NCBI RefSeq assembly: GCF_012911935.1
Contig: NZ_JAAXLA010000012.1
Coordinates: 51,512 to 115,511, forward strand
Reading direction: 5' to 3'
Origin: Pseudonocardia acidicola
GTDB lineage: Bacteria > Actinomycetota > Actinomycetes > Mycobacteriales > Pseudonocardiaceae
DNA length: 64,000 nt
Part shown: in pieces, positions 17,540-27,495 of the stretch
How the letters are laid out: every line of letters begins with the position of its first letter
How positions within the stretch are numbered: position 1 is the stretch's first letter
Program-made: the position numbers and the translations under genes
Notes under the pieces: generated by a model
Seen by the model: the letters and a program-made list of their open reading frames with translations, nothing else
Database searches by the model: none
Told to the model about the DNA's origin: nothing

Positions 17540-18015
17540 AGGTTCCCGGCCTGGTCACCGGGCTCGCCGTGACGCTGCGGCGGATGCTGCGCCGTTCGGT
17601 GACCCAGCAGTACCCGGAGGTTCAGCCCGAGCTGCCGCCCCGCAGCCGCGGGGTCATCGCCCTGCACGAGGACAGCTGCACCTCCTGCATGCTGTGCGCC
17701 CGCGAGTGCCCGGACTGGTGCATCTACATCGAGTCGCACAAGGAGACCGAGCCGGCCGGGACCGAGGGCGGCCGTGAGCGCACCCGCAACCAGCTGGACC
17801 GCTTCGCGATCGACTTCTCGCTGTGCATGTACTGCGGGATCTGCATCGAGGTGTGCCCCTTCGACGCGCTGTACTGGGCGCCGGCGTTCGACTACGCCGC
17901 CTACGACGTGGTCGAGCTGACCCACGAGCGCGACATGCTGGGCCGCTGGCTGGACGCGGTGCCCGAGAGGGCGGGCACCGATCCGGTGCCCGAACCGGAG
18001 TCGATGACGCGATGA
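17536..18015 (+). CDS. nuoI: Complex I subunit NuoI (two 4Fe-4S ferredoxin)
   Basis: A 159-residue ferredoxin-like subunit holding clusters N6a and N6b, which relay electrons to N2. Both Cys sets are complete: [12 protein letters not shown] and [13 protein letters not shown] basic N-terminal helix ([15 protein letters not shown]) anchors it to NuoH. Because NuoEFG are absent from this locus, NuoI is the likely docking point for a ferredoxin or other donor. The GTG start overlaps the nuoH stop, and the stop overlaps nuoJ. Confidence 0.95.
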   Translation: MKVPGLVTGLAVTLRRMLRRSVTQQYPEVQPELPPRSRGVIALHEDSCTSCMLCARECPDWCIYIESHKETEPAGTEGGRERTRNQLDRFAIDFSLCMYCGICIEVCPFDALYWAPAFDYAAYDVVELTHERDMLGRWLDAVPERAGTDPVPEPESMTR

Positions 18016-18566
18016 CCGGAAGCGAGATCATGATCGTGCTGCTGGGCGGGGTGGTCCTTGGCGCCGCGCTGCTGGTGGTCACGAGCAGGCGCATGGTGCA
18101 CGCCGCGCTCTGGTTCGTCGTCGCCTTCGGCGCGCTGGCCGGCTGTTTCATCGTGCTCACCGCCGAGTTCGTGGCCTGGGTGCAGGTGCTGATCTACGTC
18201 GGCGCGGTGGTCGTGCTGCTGCTGTTCGGGATCATGCTCACCCGGGCACCGATCGCGCCGTCCGCCGACGCCGACTCGCGCAACCGGCCGGCCGCGCTGC
18301 TCGTGGCCGGTGGCACCGGCGCGGTCCTGGTGGCGGTGGTGCCGGCGGCGTTCCCCGGGGCGCGGCTGCCGATCGGTGGGCCGGGGGCCGTCGTGGCCGG
18401 CAGTGCCGAGGCGGTCGGGACGGCGTTGTTCGCCGGCTGGGTGTGGCCCTTCGAGGTGCTCTCGGTGCTGTTGCTCGCCGCGCTGATCGGCGCGATCGTG
18501 CTCACCCGCGCCGACGTCGGCCCACGCGAGGTGCCCGGCGCGCCGGTCTCCGGCCGGGAGGGCTGA
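18012..18566 (+). CDS. nuoJ: Complex I subunit NuoJ
   Basis: A 184-residue subunit with five predicted helices. The third helix carries [23 protein letters not shown], the conserved tilted segment with a pi-bulge. The first ATG after the nuoI stop overlap gives the normal N-terminus. The C-terminal loop after VLTRADVG is short. It is followed after one base by nuoK. Confidence 0.93.
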   Translation: MTGSEIMIVLLGGVVLGAALLVVTSRRMVHAALWFVVAFGALAGCFIVLTAEFVAWVQVLIYVGAVVVLLLFGIMLTRAPIAPSADADSRNRPAALLVAGGTGAVLVAVVPAAFPGARLPIGGPGAVVAGSAEAVGTALFAGWVWPFEVLSVLLLAALIGAIVLTRADVGPREVPGAPVSGREG

Positions 18567-18567
18567 G

Positions 18568-18885
18568 ATGGGGATCGCCTATCCGACCGTGCTGGCCGCG
18601 GTGCTGTTCGCGATCGGGATCTACGGCGTGCTCGCCCGGCGCAACGCGGTGCTGATCCTGATGTCGGTCGAGCTGATGCTCGGCGCGGTCACCCTGAACC
18701 TCGTCACGTTCGACGCGCTGCTCGGCGACCCGTCGCGCTCCGGGCAGGTGCTGGCGCTGTTCGTCATCGTGATCGCGGCGGCCGAGGTCGGGGTCGGCCT
18801 GGCGATCGTGCTGCTGCTGTTCCGCAACCGGGCGAGCATCTCGGTGGACACTCTGGACGGTCGCGGTGAGGCGGTGCGCCGATGA
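18568..18885 (+). CDS. nuoK: Complex I subunit NuoK
   Basis: A 105-residue, three-helix antiporter-like subunit. Glutamates in SVELMLGAV and [12 protein letters not shown] correspond to the two membrane-embedded acidic residues that carry protons through the central axis (Glu36 and Glu72 in E. coli). The stop overlaps nuoL by four bases. Confidence 0.94.
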   Translation: MGIAYPTVLAAVLFAIGIYGVLARRNAVLILMSVELMLGAVTLNLVTFDALLGDPSRSGQVLALFVIVIAAAEVGVGLAIVLLLFRNRASISVDTLDGRGEAVRR

Positions 18886-20660
18886 TCACGTCCGTGATCG
18901 CGCTCGCCACCTGCGCGGTGCTCGTCCCCTTCCTCGCCGCCGCGCTCGGGCTGCTGGCCGGCCGCCGCTCACCCGGCGGCCCGGCCGTGGTGGCCGTGAC
19001 CGGTGCCACCGGCTGTGCGGTGCTCGCCGTCCTGGTGGCGTCGGGCGCCGGGGCCGGGCCGGCCGAGGCGTGGGTGCCGTTCACCCCGACCGGAGGTATC
19101 CCGATCGTGCTCGGCGCCCGGGTCGACGCGCTGTCCGCGACGGTCGGGGTGATGGTCGGGGTGGTGGCGCTCGCCGTGCAGGTCTACTCGGCGGGGCTGA
19201 TGCGCGGCCGGCCGCGCTACGCCTCGTTCTCCGCGCTGATCTCGCTGTTCACCGCGGCCATGCTCACCGTGGTCTTCTCCGCCGACCTGCTGATCGTCTA
19301 CGTCGGCTGGGAGGTCATGGGGGTGTGCTCCTACCTGCTCATCGGCCACCACTGGGAGGACCGCCCCACGACGGCCGCGGCGCTCAAGGCGTTCCTGATG
19401 ACCCGGGTCGGCGACGTCGGGTTGCTGTTCGGCATCGTCGTGCTGGGCCTGGCCGCCGGGTCGTTCCGGATCACCGCGGTACTCGACGCGGTGCCCGGGA
19501 TGTCCCCGGGCCCGGTGCTTGCCGGCACCCTGCTGATCACCCTGGGCGTGGTCGCCAAGTCCGGCCAGTTCCCGTTGCACTCGTGGCTGCCCGATGCGAT
19601 GGCCGGCCCGGCACCGGTCAGCGCGCTGATCCACGCCGCGACCATGGTCGCGGCCGGGGTGGTCCTGGTTGTCCGGCTCTATCCCGCGTTCCTGGCCGCA
19701 CCGGTCACGCTCGCCGTGCTCGGGGTGCTGGCCGCGATCACCATGCTGGGCGCGGCGCTGGCGGCACTGGGTGCCGAGGACCTCAAGCGGGTGCTGGCCT
19801 ACTCCACGGTCAGCCAGCTCGGGCTGATGTTCGGCGCGCTGGCGGCCGGTGGTGCGACGGCCGCCCTCACGCACCTGCTCGCGCACGCCGCGTTCAAGGC
19901 GCTGCTGTTCCTCGCCGCGGGCGCGGTGGCGGTGGCCGTGGGCGGCTCGCAGCTGAGCCGGATGGGTGGGCTGCGCCGCGGCATGCCGGTCACGTTCGCC
20001 ACCGCGACGGTCGGGTTCGCGGCGCTCGCCGCGCTGCCGCCGACCAGCGGGTTCGTCAGCAAGGACGGAGTCGTCGACGTCATGTGGCACGGCCGCGGCC
20101 CCGTCGCCACGATCCTGCTCGGCAGCGCGCTGCTGACCACCGCGGTGACCGGCGCCTACGTCACCCGGGCCTGGCTGCGTACTTTCGCCGGGCCGGTGCG
20201 GGAGCCCGGGGTCCGGGAGGTGCCGGCGCTGTTGACCGGTCCGCTGGTCGCGCTCGCGGTGCCCGCTCTCGGTCTCGGGGTGTACTGGGTCACGACCGGG
20301 GCGCTGCGGGTGGACCGGGCGGTCGCGCTCACCTGCACCGGATTCGCTCTCGCCGGCGTGGTCGCCGGGTACCTCGGGTGGCGCCGCGCGCCGGCTTGGT
20401 CGGCGCCGCGGGTGCTGGCCACCGCGTTCGGCACCGACGACCTGTACGAGCGCACCCTGGTCCCCGTCGTGCAGCGCCTGGCCACCCGGGTGGTCCGGGC
20501 CGACGACGGCGTCGGCGCGGCGGTGCGCGGCACCGGGAACGCGGCCCGGCGACTCGGCGGGGCGCTGCGGCTGACGCAGACCGGCAACCCGCAGTTCTAC
20601 GTCACCGGCGTGCTCGCCGGGGTGCTGCTCATCGCGGTCGGGGTGGCGATGCTGGGATGA
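18882..20660 (+). CDS. nuoL: Complex I subunit NuoL
   Basis: A 592-residue antiporter-like subunit. The core holds the conserved [20 protein letters not shown] (with the proton-channel Glu), [31 protein letters not shown], and [13 protein letters not shown]. The C-terminal region contains the extra transmembrane segments and lateral helix typical of NuoL. It pumps protons at the far end of the membrane arm. It overlaps both neighbours by ATGA, which indicates tight co-translation. Confidence 0.95.
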   Translation: MITSVIALATCAVLVPFLAAALGLLAGRRSPGGPAVVAVTGATGCAVLAVLVASGAGAGPAEAWVPFTPTGGIPIVLGARVDALSATVGVMVGVVALAVQVYSAGLMRGRPRYASFSALISLFTAAMLTVVFSADLLIVYVGWEVMGVCSYLLIGHHWEDRPTTAAALKAFLMTRVGDVGLLFGIVVLGLAAGSFRITAVLDAVPGMSPGPVLAGTLLITLGVVAKSGQFPLHSWLPDAMAGPAPVSALIHAATMVAAGVVLVVRLYPAFLAAPVTLAVLGVLAAITMLGAALAALGAEDLKRVLAYSTVSQLGLMFGALAAGGATAALTHLLAHAAFKALLFLAAGAVAVAVGGSQLSRMGGLRRGMPVTFATATVGFAALAALPPTSGFVSKDGVVDVMWHGRGPVATILLGSALLTTAVTGAYVTRAWLRTFAGPVREPGVREVPALLTGPLVALAVPALGLGVYWVTTGALRVDRAVALTCTGFALAGVVAGYLGWRRAPAWSAPRVLATAFGTDDLYERTLVPVVQRLATRVVRADDGVGAAVRGTGNAARRLGGALRLTQTGNPQFYVTGVLAGVLLIAVGVAMLG

Positions 20661-22141
20661 ACGTGCTGCTGGTCCTCCTGCTCGCCGTCCCGCTGGCCGG
20701 CGCCCTGGTCCTGCTCGTCTCCCCGCGCGGATGGGCGCAGCACCGGGCGCTGCCCGTGGGCCTCGCCGCCACCGCGCTGACCCTGCTCGACGCCGTCGCC
20801 CTCGCGGTGCACTACGCCCGCGGTAGCCGGTCCGATGTGGACGCGGCGTGGATCCCGGCGATCGGGCTGCGGTTCCACCTCGGCGTGGACGGCATCTCGC
20901 TGCCGCTGGTGCTGCTCACCGCGCTGCTGACCACGCTCTGCGCGGCTTACCTGCTGCGGTCGGCGGCCCGGCCGGCCCGGCCGCAGGCGTTCGTCGCCCT
21001 GTTGTTGCTGCTCGAGGTGGGCATGCTCGGCACGTTCGTCGCGCTGGACCTGCTGCTGTTCTTCGTGGCCTTCGAGATCGTGCTGGTCCCGATGTACGCG
21101 GTCATCGCCGGCTGGGGCGGAGCGGACCGGCGCCCGTCGGCGCGGCAGTTCATCCTGTACACCCTCGTCGGCTCCGGGGTCATGCTGGTCGGGCTGGTGC
21201 TGGTCGGGGTGGCGGCCGGGACGCTGGACATGGTGGTGCTGGCCCAGCGCGGCGGCGCCGGGTTGAGCCACACCGTGCAGGTCGTCGGGTTCCTCGCCAT
21301 CGCGGGCGGCCTCGCGGTCAAGATCCCGGTGTGGCCGCTGCACTCCTGGCTGCCCGACGCGCACACCGCGGCGCCGACGGTGGGATCGGTGCTGCTGGCC
21401 GGGGTGCTGCTGAAGATGGGCACCTACGGGCTGGTGCGGATCGCGGTGCCGATCCTGCCGGAGGGCGCGGCCGCGTTCGCCCCGGTGCTGGGCGTGCTCG
21501 GGGTGGTCGGCATCGTCTACGCCGGGCTGGCCTGCCTGGGGCAGTCGAACCTCAAGCGGCTGGTGGCGTTCTCCAGCATCGGGCACATGGGGTTCGTGCT
21601 GCTCGGGATCTCCACCCTCACCGCGGTCGGGATCAACGCGGCGCTGTTCGCCAACATCGCCCACGGCGTCATCACCGGCCTGCTGTTCTTCCTGGTCGGC
21701 GGCATCTCCGAGCGCTACGGCAGCACGGACATGGGCCGGCTCGGTGGTGGGCTGCTCGCCGCCACCCCGCGGCTGGGCGCGCTGGTCGTCTTCGGTGCCG
21801 TCGCGAGCCTCGGGCTCCCCGGGTTGGCCGGTTTCTGGGGCGAGGGACTCGCCGTGCTGGCGGCGTTCCGGCCCGCTGCGGAGTTGCCCGGCGGGCTGTA
21901 CGTGGCCCTCGCCGCGGTGGCCGGTGTGGGCATGGTGCTCACCGCGGCCTACCTGCTGGTGATGCTGCGCCGGGTGGTCTACGGCGTGCCCCGGTCGTCG
22001 GTCCCGATGCCCGACATGAGCCGCGCCGAACTGCTGACCTGGAGCCCGCTGGTGGCCGCGGTGCTGGTCGCCGGGCTCTGGCCGGCGGTCGTGCTCGGCG
22101 TGACCGACGGCGCGGTGCGCGCCCTGCTGGGGGTGAGGTGA
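20657..22141 (+). CDS. nuoM: Complex I subunit NuoM
   Basis: A 494-residue antiporter-like subunit. Markers: FHLGVDGISLPLVLLTALLT, FFVAFEIVLVPMYAVIAGWG (with the channel Glu), [19 protein letters not shown] and LKRLVAFSSIGHMGFVLLG. Length and motif order are those of a normal NuoM. It starts inside the nuoL stop (ATGA) and ends in a TGATG overlap with nuoN. Confidence 0.95.
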   Translation: MNVLLVLLLAVPLAGALVLLVSPRGWAQHRALPVGLAATALTLLDAVALAVHYARGSRSDVDAAWIPAIGLRFHLGVDGISLPLVLLTALLTTLCAAYLLRSAARPARPQAFVALLLLLEVGMLGTFVALDLLLFFVAFEIVLVPMYAVIAGWGGADRRPSARQFILYTLVGSGVMLVGLVLVGVAAGTLDMVVLAQRGGAGLSHTVQVVGFLAIAGGLAVKIPVWPLHSWLPDAHTAAPTVGSVLLAGVLLKMGTYGLVRIAVPILPEGAAAFAPVLGVLGVVGIVYAGLACLGQSNLKRLVAFSSIGHMGFVLLGISTLTAVGINAALFANIAHGVITGLLFFLVGGISERYGSTDMGRLGGGLLAATPRLGALVVFGAVASLGLPGLAGFWGEGLAVLAAFRPAAELPGGLYVALAAVAGVGMVLTAAYLLVMLRRVVYGVPRSSVPMPDMSRAELLTWSPLVAAVLVAGLWPAVVLGVTDGAVRALLGVR

Positions 22142-23679
22142 TGACCGGTCCGGCAACGACCGCCGTGCAGGGCGTCGACCTGCTCGCGATCGCGCCGCCG
22201 ATGCTGCTCGCGGCGGCGGCGCTGGTGGTGCTGCTCGTCGAGGCCTTCCGGCCCGCGGCCCGCCTGGTCGCGACCACCGCCCTGGCCGGGGCCGGGCTGG
22301 CCCTGGCCGCCGAACTCGTGCTGGCCGCCGACGTCCTGGGCGGTGGCCGGTCGCGGGCGACGTTCTGCCTGCCTGCGGCGCTGCGTGGGACCGGGCCGGC
22401 GTCCTGCTCCTATGTGGTGGATCCGTTCGCGGTCCTGCTCGGACTCGTCGCGCTGCTGGCCGGCGCCGCGGCGCTGCTGCTCGCGGTGCCGGAGATCCGG
22501 CGCACCCGGCTGCCCGCCGGTGAGTTCTGCTTCTTGCTTCTCACCGCGGTGGCCGGTGCGGTGGCCCTGCCCGCGGGCCGCGACCTGGTGACGCTCGTGG
22601 TGTGCCTGGAGCTGGTCTCGCTGCCGGTCTTCGCGCTGGTCGCGCTGCGCCGCTACGACGGCCGGTCCACCGAGTCCGCGTTGACCATGTTCCTGGTGTC
22701 GGTGGCCTCGACCGCGGTGATGCTGTACGGGATCAGCCTGGTCTACGGGCTGGCCGGGTCGATGTACCTGGATCGCATCGCCGTGGCGCTGAACCCGGCC
22801 GCGGCCCCACCCGCGGCCGCGGTGGGCATCGTGCTCGTGCTGGTCGGGTTCGGCTTCAAGGTCTCCGCGGTGCCGTTCCACACCTGGGCGCCGGACACCT
22901 ACGCCGGCGCTCCGGTCGCCGTCGCCGCGGTGCTCGCCGTGGTCTCGAAGGTCGCCGGGTTCGCCGGGCTGGTGCTGGTGCTGGTCCTGGGGTTCGGCGG
23001 GTTCGCACCGGTGTGGGCACCGCTCGTCGCGGTGCTGGCCGCGGCGTCGATGACCGTGGGCAATCTGGTCGCGCTGCGCCAGCGAGGTGCCCTGCGCTTG
23101 CTGGCCTGGTCCTCGATCGCGCAGGCCGGGTACGTGCTCGCCCCGCTCGGGGCGCTGGCCGGGATGGCCGGGCGGCCGGAGCTGCGCGAGGAGTTGGTCG
23201 CGGCGTCCGTCGGCTATCTGGTGATCTACGCCCTGATGACGACCGGCGCGTTCGCGGTGGTCGCCTTCATCGGCCGGATCACGCCGGGGAACGACGGCAC
23301 CGACCTCGACGGCTACCGGGGGCTGGCCCGCACCCACCCGGTCGTCGGTGTGGCGTTCGCGTTCTTCCTGGCCTGCCTGGCCGGGCTGCCCCCGGGGCTG
23401 GCCGGGCTCTTCGCCAAGGTCGTCGTGGTGCGGGCGGTGGTGGACGGCGGCCACGGCTGGCTGGCGGTGATCGTGGCGGTCAACACCGTGATCGGGCTGT
23501 ACTACTACCTGGCCTGGGCGGTCCGCCTGTTCGCACCACCGGCGGCCGACGGCGCCGCGTTCGGCGCGCTGCGCCGTCCGATCGCGGTCGCGATCGCCGT
23601 GGCGGTGGCAGGCCTGGTCCTGCTGTCGGTGTTCCCCGAACCGGTCCTCGCCGGCTGGTCGCTGACCGGGACGGGCTGA
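22141..23679 (+). CDS. nuoN: Complex I subunit NuoN
   Basis: A 512-residue antiporter-like subunit and the last gene of the nuo run. Markers: CLELVSLPVFALVALRRYD, FKVSAVPFHTWAPDTYAGAP, RLLAWSSIAQAGYVLAPLGA and the AGLPPGLAGLFAKVVV loop. All proton-channel Lys and Glu positions that can be recognised by eye are kept. A strong hairpin follows within 140 bp, so transcription of the operon probably stops here. Confidence 0.95.
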   Translation: MTGPATTAVQGVDLLAIAPPMLLAAAALVVLLVEAFRPAARLVATTALAGAGLALAAELVLAADVLGGGRSRATFCLPAALRGTGPASCSYVVDPFAVLLGLVALLAGAAALLLAVPEIRRTRLPAGEFCFLLLTAVAGAVALPAGRDLVTLVVCLELVSLPVFALVALRRYDGRSTESALTMFLVSVASTAVMLYGISLVYGLAGSMYLDRIAVALNPAAAPPAAAVGIVLVLVGFGFKVSAVPFHTWAPDTYAGAPVAVAAVLAVVSKVAGFAGLVLVLVLGFGGFAPVWAPLVAVLAAASMTVGNLVALRQRGALRLLAWSSIAQAGYVLAPLGALAGMAGRPELREELVAASVGYLVIYALMTTGAFAVVAFIGRITPGNDGTDLDGYRGLARTHPVVGVAFAFFLACLAGLPPGLAGLFAKVVVVRAVVDGGHGWLAVIVAVNTVIGLYYYLAWAVRLFAPPAADGAAFGALRRPIAVAIAVAVAGLVLLSVFPEPVLAGWSLTGTG

Positions 23680-23776
23680 GCCGCCGCTGCAATGATCGCC
23701 GGTTTCGGGACCGTACGGCCATCCGTGGCCGGAATGTCCCGGATACGTCGATCATGCTGCCGGTGGAGGCACCGGC

Positions 23777-23818
23777 CTGCGCCGGTACCGGCACCCCGGG
23801 GCACCGGTACCGGCGCAG
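23777..23818. terminator. Bidirectional terminator between nuoN and the DUF917 operon
   Basis: A perfect 15-bp inverted repeat, CTGCGCCGGTACCGG at 23777-23791 and its complement at 23804-23818, with an inner CCCC/GGGG that can also pair. It sits between the converging nuo operon and the eight-gene minus-strand operon, six bases from the latter's last stop. No T-tract. Confidence 0.75.
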
Positions 23819-23823
23819 CGGCT

Positions 23824-24909
23824 TCAGCGCACTGCCATGCGCTCCTCGATCGGCACGAAGTCGAAGTCGTAGCCGAAGTAGCGCGGGCCGACGACCTCGA
23901 GCCCGGCCGGGGTCCGCCACCGCGGATCGCACGGCGCGGCGACGACCGTGACCCGGAACCCGTAGCGCAGGTCCTCGGTGGTGATCGGCTGGCCGGTCTC
24001 GGAGTCCAGGACCATGATCAGGTCCGGGACCGAGGCGAGCATCTCGCCGTCGCGCTCGGCGACCAGATGCTCGTTCTGCGTCTGCAGGCGCAGCATGGCG
24101 CCGGCGTCGTCGCCCAGGCCCTCGATGCGGACCTCGGCGCGGGCGAAGCCGCCCTCGGTCCGGCGGTGCACGTCGACGACCTTGCCGGCGAACAGCTGGA
24201 CCCCACCGAGGTACTTCGGGACCACCGCTGCCGGGTCGCCGTGCGCCTCCCGGGCCTCCCGCACGAGCCGGCCCAGCTCCTCGGCCGTCCGCAGGGTGTT
24301 CGGGATCGTGCAGTCCCGCAGCCGCGCGGCGGCCAGCGGGTACAGCCCGATCAGGGCGGCGCAGCCCATGTCGATCGTCTGCGACCGCGCGAGGCGCTCG
24401 GTCCACCGGTTGTCGATCGCATCGATGATCGAGGCGTTGCCCTTGTCGTCGGCGATCGACATCGGCGCCGCCTTGCCACCGAACAGCGTGGGCATGCACA
24501 TCTGCAGTTCGGGGAACGCGCGGCCCATCAGGTCCGCGTCGATCACCGGCAGCCGCTCCCGCGCCGCCAGGCAGAACGGGATCATCGAGTTCAGCCCGCC
24601 GATCTCGATCGGCATGGTATGCGTCGCCCGCCGGCCCAGGTGGTGCTCGAGCTTGCGGAACGCGGTCACGACCTCGTCGCCGCTGGGGAGCTTCTCCACC
24701 ATCACGGTGGGGGCCCCCATCATCGCCGACGGGATCACGAACGCGTCGTCGGACACCTCGTCGAGGTCGACGACCTCCACCGGCCCGTGCTCGCGGATCG
24801 CGTCGCGGGCCAGCAGCATGCCGATGTAGGGGTCTCCGCCGCCGCCGGTGCCGAGGATGCCGGCGCCGAGGGCGATGTCGGTGAGCTGCCGCTCGTCAAC
24901 GAGTCGCAA
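23824..24909 (-). CDS. DUF917 family protein (copy 1)
   Basis: A 361-residue protein with the family's N-terminal GAGILGTGGGGDPYIG and later AMMGAPTVMVEKLPSG, PIEIGGLNSMIPF and DADLMGRAFPELQM. DUF917 proteins are found beside hydantoinase/oxoprolinase HyuA-type proteins; some database entries name the family S-methyl-thiohydantoin desulfurase, which points to hydantoin-like ring chemistry. The start is a TTG at 24909 behind GGAAGG, overlapping the end of the HyuA gene by 14 bases. It is the last gene of the operon and resembles the first gene (32775-33908) in domain order, though only moderately in sequence. Confidence 0.85.
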   Translation of the reverse strand: MRLVDERQLTDIALGAGILGTGGGGDPYIGMLLARDAIREHGPVEVVDLDEVSDDAFVIPSAMMGAPTVMVEKLPSGDEVVTAFRKLEHHLGRRATHTMPIEIGGLNSMIPFCLAARERLPVIDADLMGRAFPELQMCMPTLFGGKAAPMSIADDKGNASIIDAIDNRWTERLARSQTIDMGCAALIGLYPLAAARLRDCTIPNTLRTAEELGRLVREAREAHGDPAAVVPKYLGGVQLFAGKVVDVHRRTEGGFARAEVRIEGLGDDAGAMLRLQTQNEHLVAERDGEMLASVPDLIMVLDSETGQPITTEDLRYGFRVTVVAAPCDPRWRTPAGLEVVGPRYFGYDFDFVPIEERMAVR

Positions 24910-26464
24910 CGGTCTTCCTTCCGAGCTGGAGATCTCCCACGGCCTTCACCCTGATCCGGACCGCGTTGCCGGGCACGTAGGCGAGCGCCAGCTCCTCCTG
25001 GTCGACGACCCGGACCGAGTCCGGCACCGCACCCGCGGCCACCGCCCGCTCGGCGGCGAGTTCCCGCGCCTGTTCCAGCGCCGCGTCCCGGGACAGCTGC
25101 GGGCCGACCGAGAACATCTGGTCCACCTCGCCGCCGACCTGCGCGATCGCGGCTCCGATCGCGTTCGCGACCGCGTGGTGCTCGGGGCGCACCAGCCGGG
25201 CGGCGCCCGGCAGGGTGTCGCCGAGCAGGATGCTGCCGCCGCCGACGACCACCACGGGGATGGGGTCCGAGGTGGTCTTCATCCGGTCCACCGCCTCGGC
25301 GATCCGGGCCTCGATGCTCTCCAGCGCACGGCGCACCAGAGCCGGGTCCACGCCGGCGACCCGGCTCGTGTCGCCGACCTCGGCCCGGCCCCCGGCCACC
25401 GCGATGTCCGTCGCGGTCAGCGTGTCCCCGCCGAAGACACGGCCGAGCTGGGGCAGCCGGTAGCCGACGCTCTCCGGTCCGACCACGGGGTCGGCGTCGG
25501 AGCGCACGTAGCTGCCGCCGCCGATACCGAGCGGGAGCACGTCGGGCATGCGGAAGTTCGTCCGCACCCCGCCGACCTCGATCGTCGACTTGGCCTCACG
25601 GGGGAAGCCGTTGACGAGCATGCCGATGTCGGAGGTGGTGCCGCCGATGTCGACGACCGCGCAGTCCTGCAACCCGGAGAGCAGCGCCGCCCCGCGCATC
25701 GAGTTCGTCGGCCCGGAGGCGAACGTCGAGACGGGGTAGCGCTCCGCCTGCTCGACGGTCATCAGCGTGCCGTCGTTCTGGCTGATGTACATCGGGGCGT
25801 CGATGCCCGACTCGTGCAGCGCGGCGCGGAACGCGTCGGTGATGTGCACGGCCAGTTCGGCCAGGCTCGCGTTCATGATCGTCGCGTTCTCGCGTTCGAG
25901 CAGCCCCATCCGGCCGAGCTCGGCGGACCGGCTGATCGCCACGTCCGGCACGGTCTCCCGGATGATCTCCTCGGCGCGCCGCTCGAGATCGTCGTTGATC
26001 GGGGAGAACACCGACGAGATCGCGACGGCACGCAGGCCCTTCGCCGCGATGTCGTCGGCCACCCGCTTGAGCTCGCCGCCGTCGAGCGGCGCGATCTCGC
26101 GGCCGTCGAACTCGTGGCCGCCGTGGCACAGGTAGACGTGCTGCCCCACGGCCGCGCGCAGCCGGTCCGGCCAGTCGATCAGCGGCGGCAGCGCGCGGGT
26201 GGCGGGCAGCCCGAGCCGGACGCTCGCGACCTCCAGCAGCCGGCGCGCCTCCACCACGGCGTTCGTGAAGTGCGTGGTGCCGATCATGACGGTCTCGATG
26301 GACTCCGGCGCGACCCCGCTCTGCCCGAGCAGGCTGCGCAGGCCGGCGAGGATGCCGGTGGTGACGTCGGCGGAGGTCGGGCTCTTGACCTCCGCCAGCA
26401 CCCGGTCACCGTCCATCAGCACCGCGTCGGTGTTGGTGCCTCCGACGTCGATCCCGATCCGCAT
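24896..26464 (-). CDS. Hydantoinase/oxoprolinase family protein HyuA type (copy 1)
   Basis: A 522-residue ATP-binding protein of the hydantoinase A/5-oxoprolinase N-terminal class. The N-terminus has the actin-like phosphate loop IGIDVGGTNTDAVLMDGD, then GTTHFTNAVV and, near the middle, VVDIGGTTSDIGML, the second nucleotide loop. Members couple ATP hydrolysis to opening of lactam or hydantoin rings, usually with a HyuB partner. No HyuB is present; DUF917 proteins take its place at both ends of the operon. The ATG at 26464 shares its base with the preceding gene's stop. The true substrate is unknown. Confidence 0.87.
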   Translation of the reverse strand: MRIGIDVGGTNTDAVLMDGDRVLAEVKSPTSADVTTGILAGLRSLLGQSGVAPESIETVMIGTTHFTNAVVEARRLLEVASVRLGLPATRALPPLIDWPDRLRAAVGQHVYLCHGGHEFDGREIAPLDGGELKRVADDIAAKGLRAVAISSVFSPINDDLERRAEEIIRETVPDVAISRSAELGRMGLLERENATIMNASLAELAVHITDAFRAALHESGIDAPMYISQNDGTLMTVEQAERYPVSTFASGPTNSMRGAALLSGLQDCAVVDIGGTTSDIGMLVNGFPREAKSTIEVGGVRTNFRMPDVLPLGIGGGSYVRSDADPVVGPESVGYRLPQLGRVFGGDTLTATDIAVAGGRAEVGDTSRVAGVDPALVRRALESIEARIAEAVDRMKTTSDPIPVVVVGGGSILLGDTLPGAARLVRPEHHAVANAIGAAIAQVGGEVDQMFSVGPQLSRDAALEQARELAAERAVAAGAVPDSVRVVDQEELALAYVPGNAVRIRVKAVGDLQLGRKTVATR

Positions 26465-27495
26465 CAGGCCCCCGCCCGGTGCCGGACCTTCGGCAGCACC
26501 TCGCGGGAGGTGAGCTCCACGACCTCCTTGACGCGGTCGGCGGCCACCGGGGCCAGCGCCACCGAGTCCGAGCCCGCGTCGATCAGGGCCTGGATCTTCG
26601 CCGCGCACTCGTCCGGGTCCCCGGCGACCACGAGGTCCTCGACCCACTGGTCGGGCATCTCGCGCATGATCAGCTCGGCGGGGTTGTCGCCGCCGCGCTG
26701 GTACATGTCCCACAGCTCGTCGCCGATGCCGTAGACGTCGGTGAGCCCGGACTTCGGCACCGCCGCGAGGTAGAAGGCGGCCACGGTGCGCGCCTCCGCC
26801 TTGGCCTTCGCGCCGTCCGGGTCGACCGAGTACAGGGCGTAGGTGGCGACACGGTGGTGCTCGCCGGTCCGGCCGGCCTTGGCCTGGCCCTCGGCGACCC
26901 GCTCGCGCAGCCAGCCCAGGTACTTCGTGCCGGCGAGCACGGAGACCAGCGTGGCGTCGGCGACCTCGCCGGACAGGTTCAGCATCTTCGGGCCGATCAC
27001 GCCCATGTAGATCGGCAGCTTCGTCGCGGCCGGGTGCACCAGCTGGATCTTGTCGAACGAGTAGACCTTGCCCTGGAAGGTGACCTCCTCGCCGTCGAGC
27101 AGCCGGCGCACGTTGGTCACGGTCTCACGCATCGCGGTGTAGGGCGACTTGGGCATGGCGCCCATCTGCTCCACCCAGTGCGGGACGCCCAGGCCGATGC
27201 CGGGCCAGACCCGCCCGGGGTACATGCGGTCGATCGTCGCGAGCTCCATGGCCAGCGCCGCAGGGTGGCGCGCCATCGCCGACACGACGCCGACGCCGAC
27301 CTTGATCTCGCTGGTCGCACCCAGCGCCGCCATCGCGCCGGAGATGCCGCCGTAGAAGAAGTAGTCCTCCGGGATCCACAGCTCGCCGAAGCCCTCCCGC
27401 TCGGCCAGCGTCGAGATCTCCGGGATCAGCTCGGGCTGGACCTGGCTGGAGACGAGCAGGCCGACGGGGGAGCCGTCAGTTGCGGGGGTGGTCAT
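26464..27495 (-). CDS. LLM-class, F420-type oxidoreductase
   Basis: A 343-residue TIM-barrel protein of the luciferase-like/N5,N10-methylene-tetrahydromethanopterin reductase class. Features: GELWIPEDYFFYGG near residue 40, VSAMARHPAALAMELATID, GRVWPGIGLG and the LPIYMGVIGPKMLNL block. The family uses F420 or FMN, and the form seen here is more like F420-dependent actinobacterial members. In the operon it follows the molybdenum subunit (ATGA overlap, AAAGGAAC site) and precedes HyuA. It may reduce or oxygenate the ring product of the hydroxylase. Cofactor choice needs structural comparison. Confidence 0.85.
   Translation of the reverse strand: MTTPATDGSPVGLLVSSQVQPELIPEISTLAEREGFGELWIPEDYFFYGGISGAMAALGATSEIKVGVGVVSAMARHPAALAMELATIDRMYPGRVWPGIGLGVPHWVEQMGAMPKSPYTAMRETVTNVRRLLDGEEVTFQGKVYSFDKIQLVHPAATKLPIYMGVIGPKMLNLSGEVADATLVSVLAGTKYLGWLRERVAEGQAKAGRTGEHHRVATYALYSVDPDGAKAKAEARTVAAFYLAAVPKSGLTDVYGIGDELWDMYQRGGDNPAELIMREMPDQWVEDLVVAGDPDECAAKIQALIDAGSDSVALAPVAADRVKEVVELTSREVLPKVRHRAGA

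Noticed and set aside
18866..22141. Long plus-strand open frame of about 1,090 codons through nuoL and nuoM
   Set aside because: Only its last third is a real protein (NuoM, from 20657). The first part is Arg/Gly-rich shadow of NuoL.
20597..22156. Long antisense open frame of over 500 codons across nuoM
   Set aside because: It is His/Gln/Arg/Gly-rich low-complexity sequence, the mirror of a high-GC third-position bias in nuoM, with no domain pattern.
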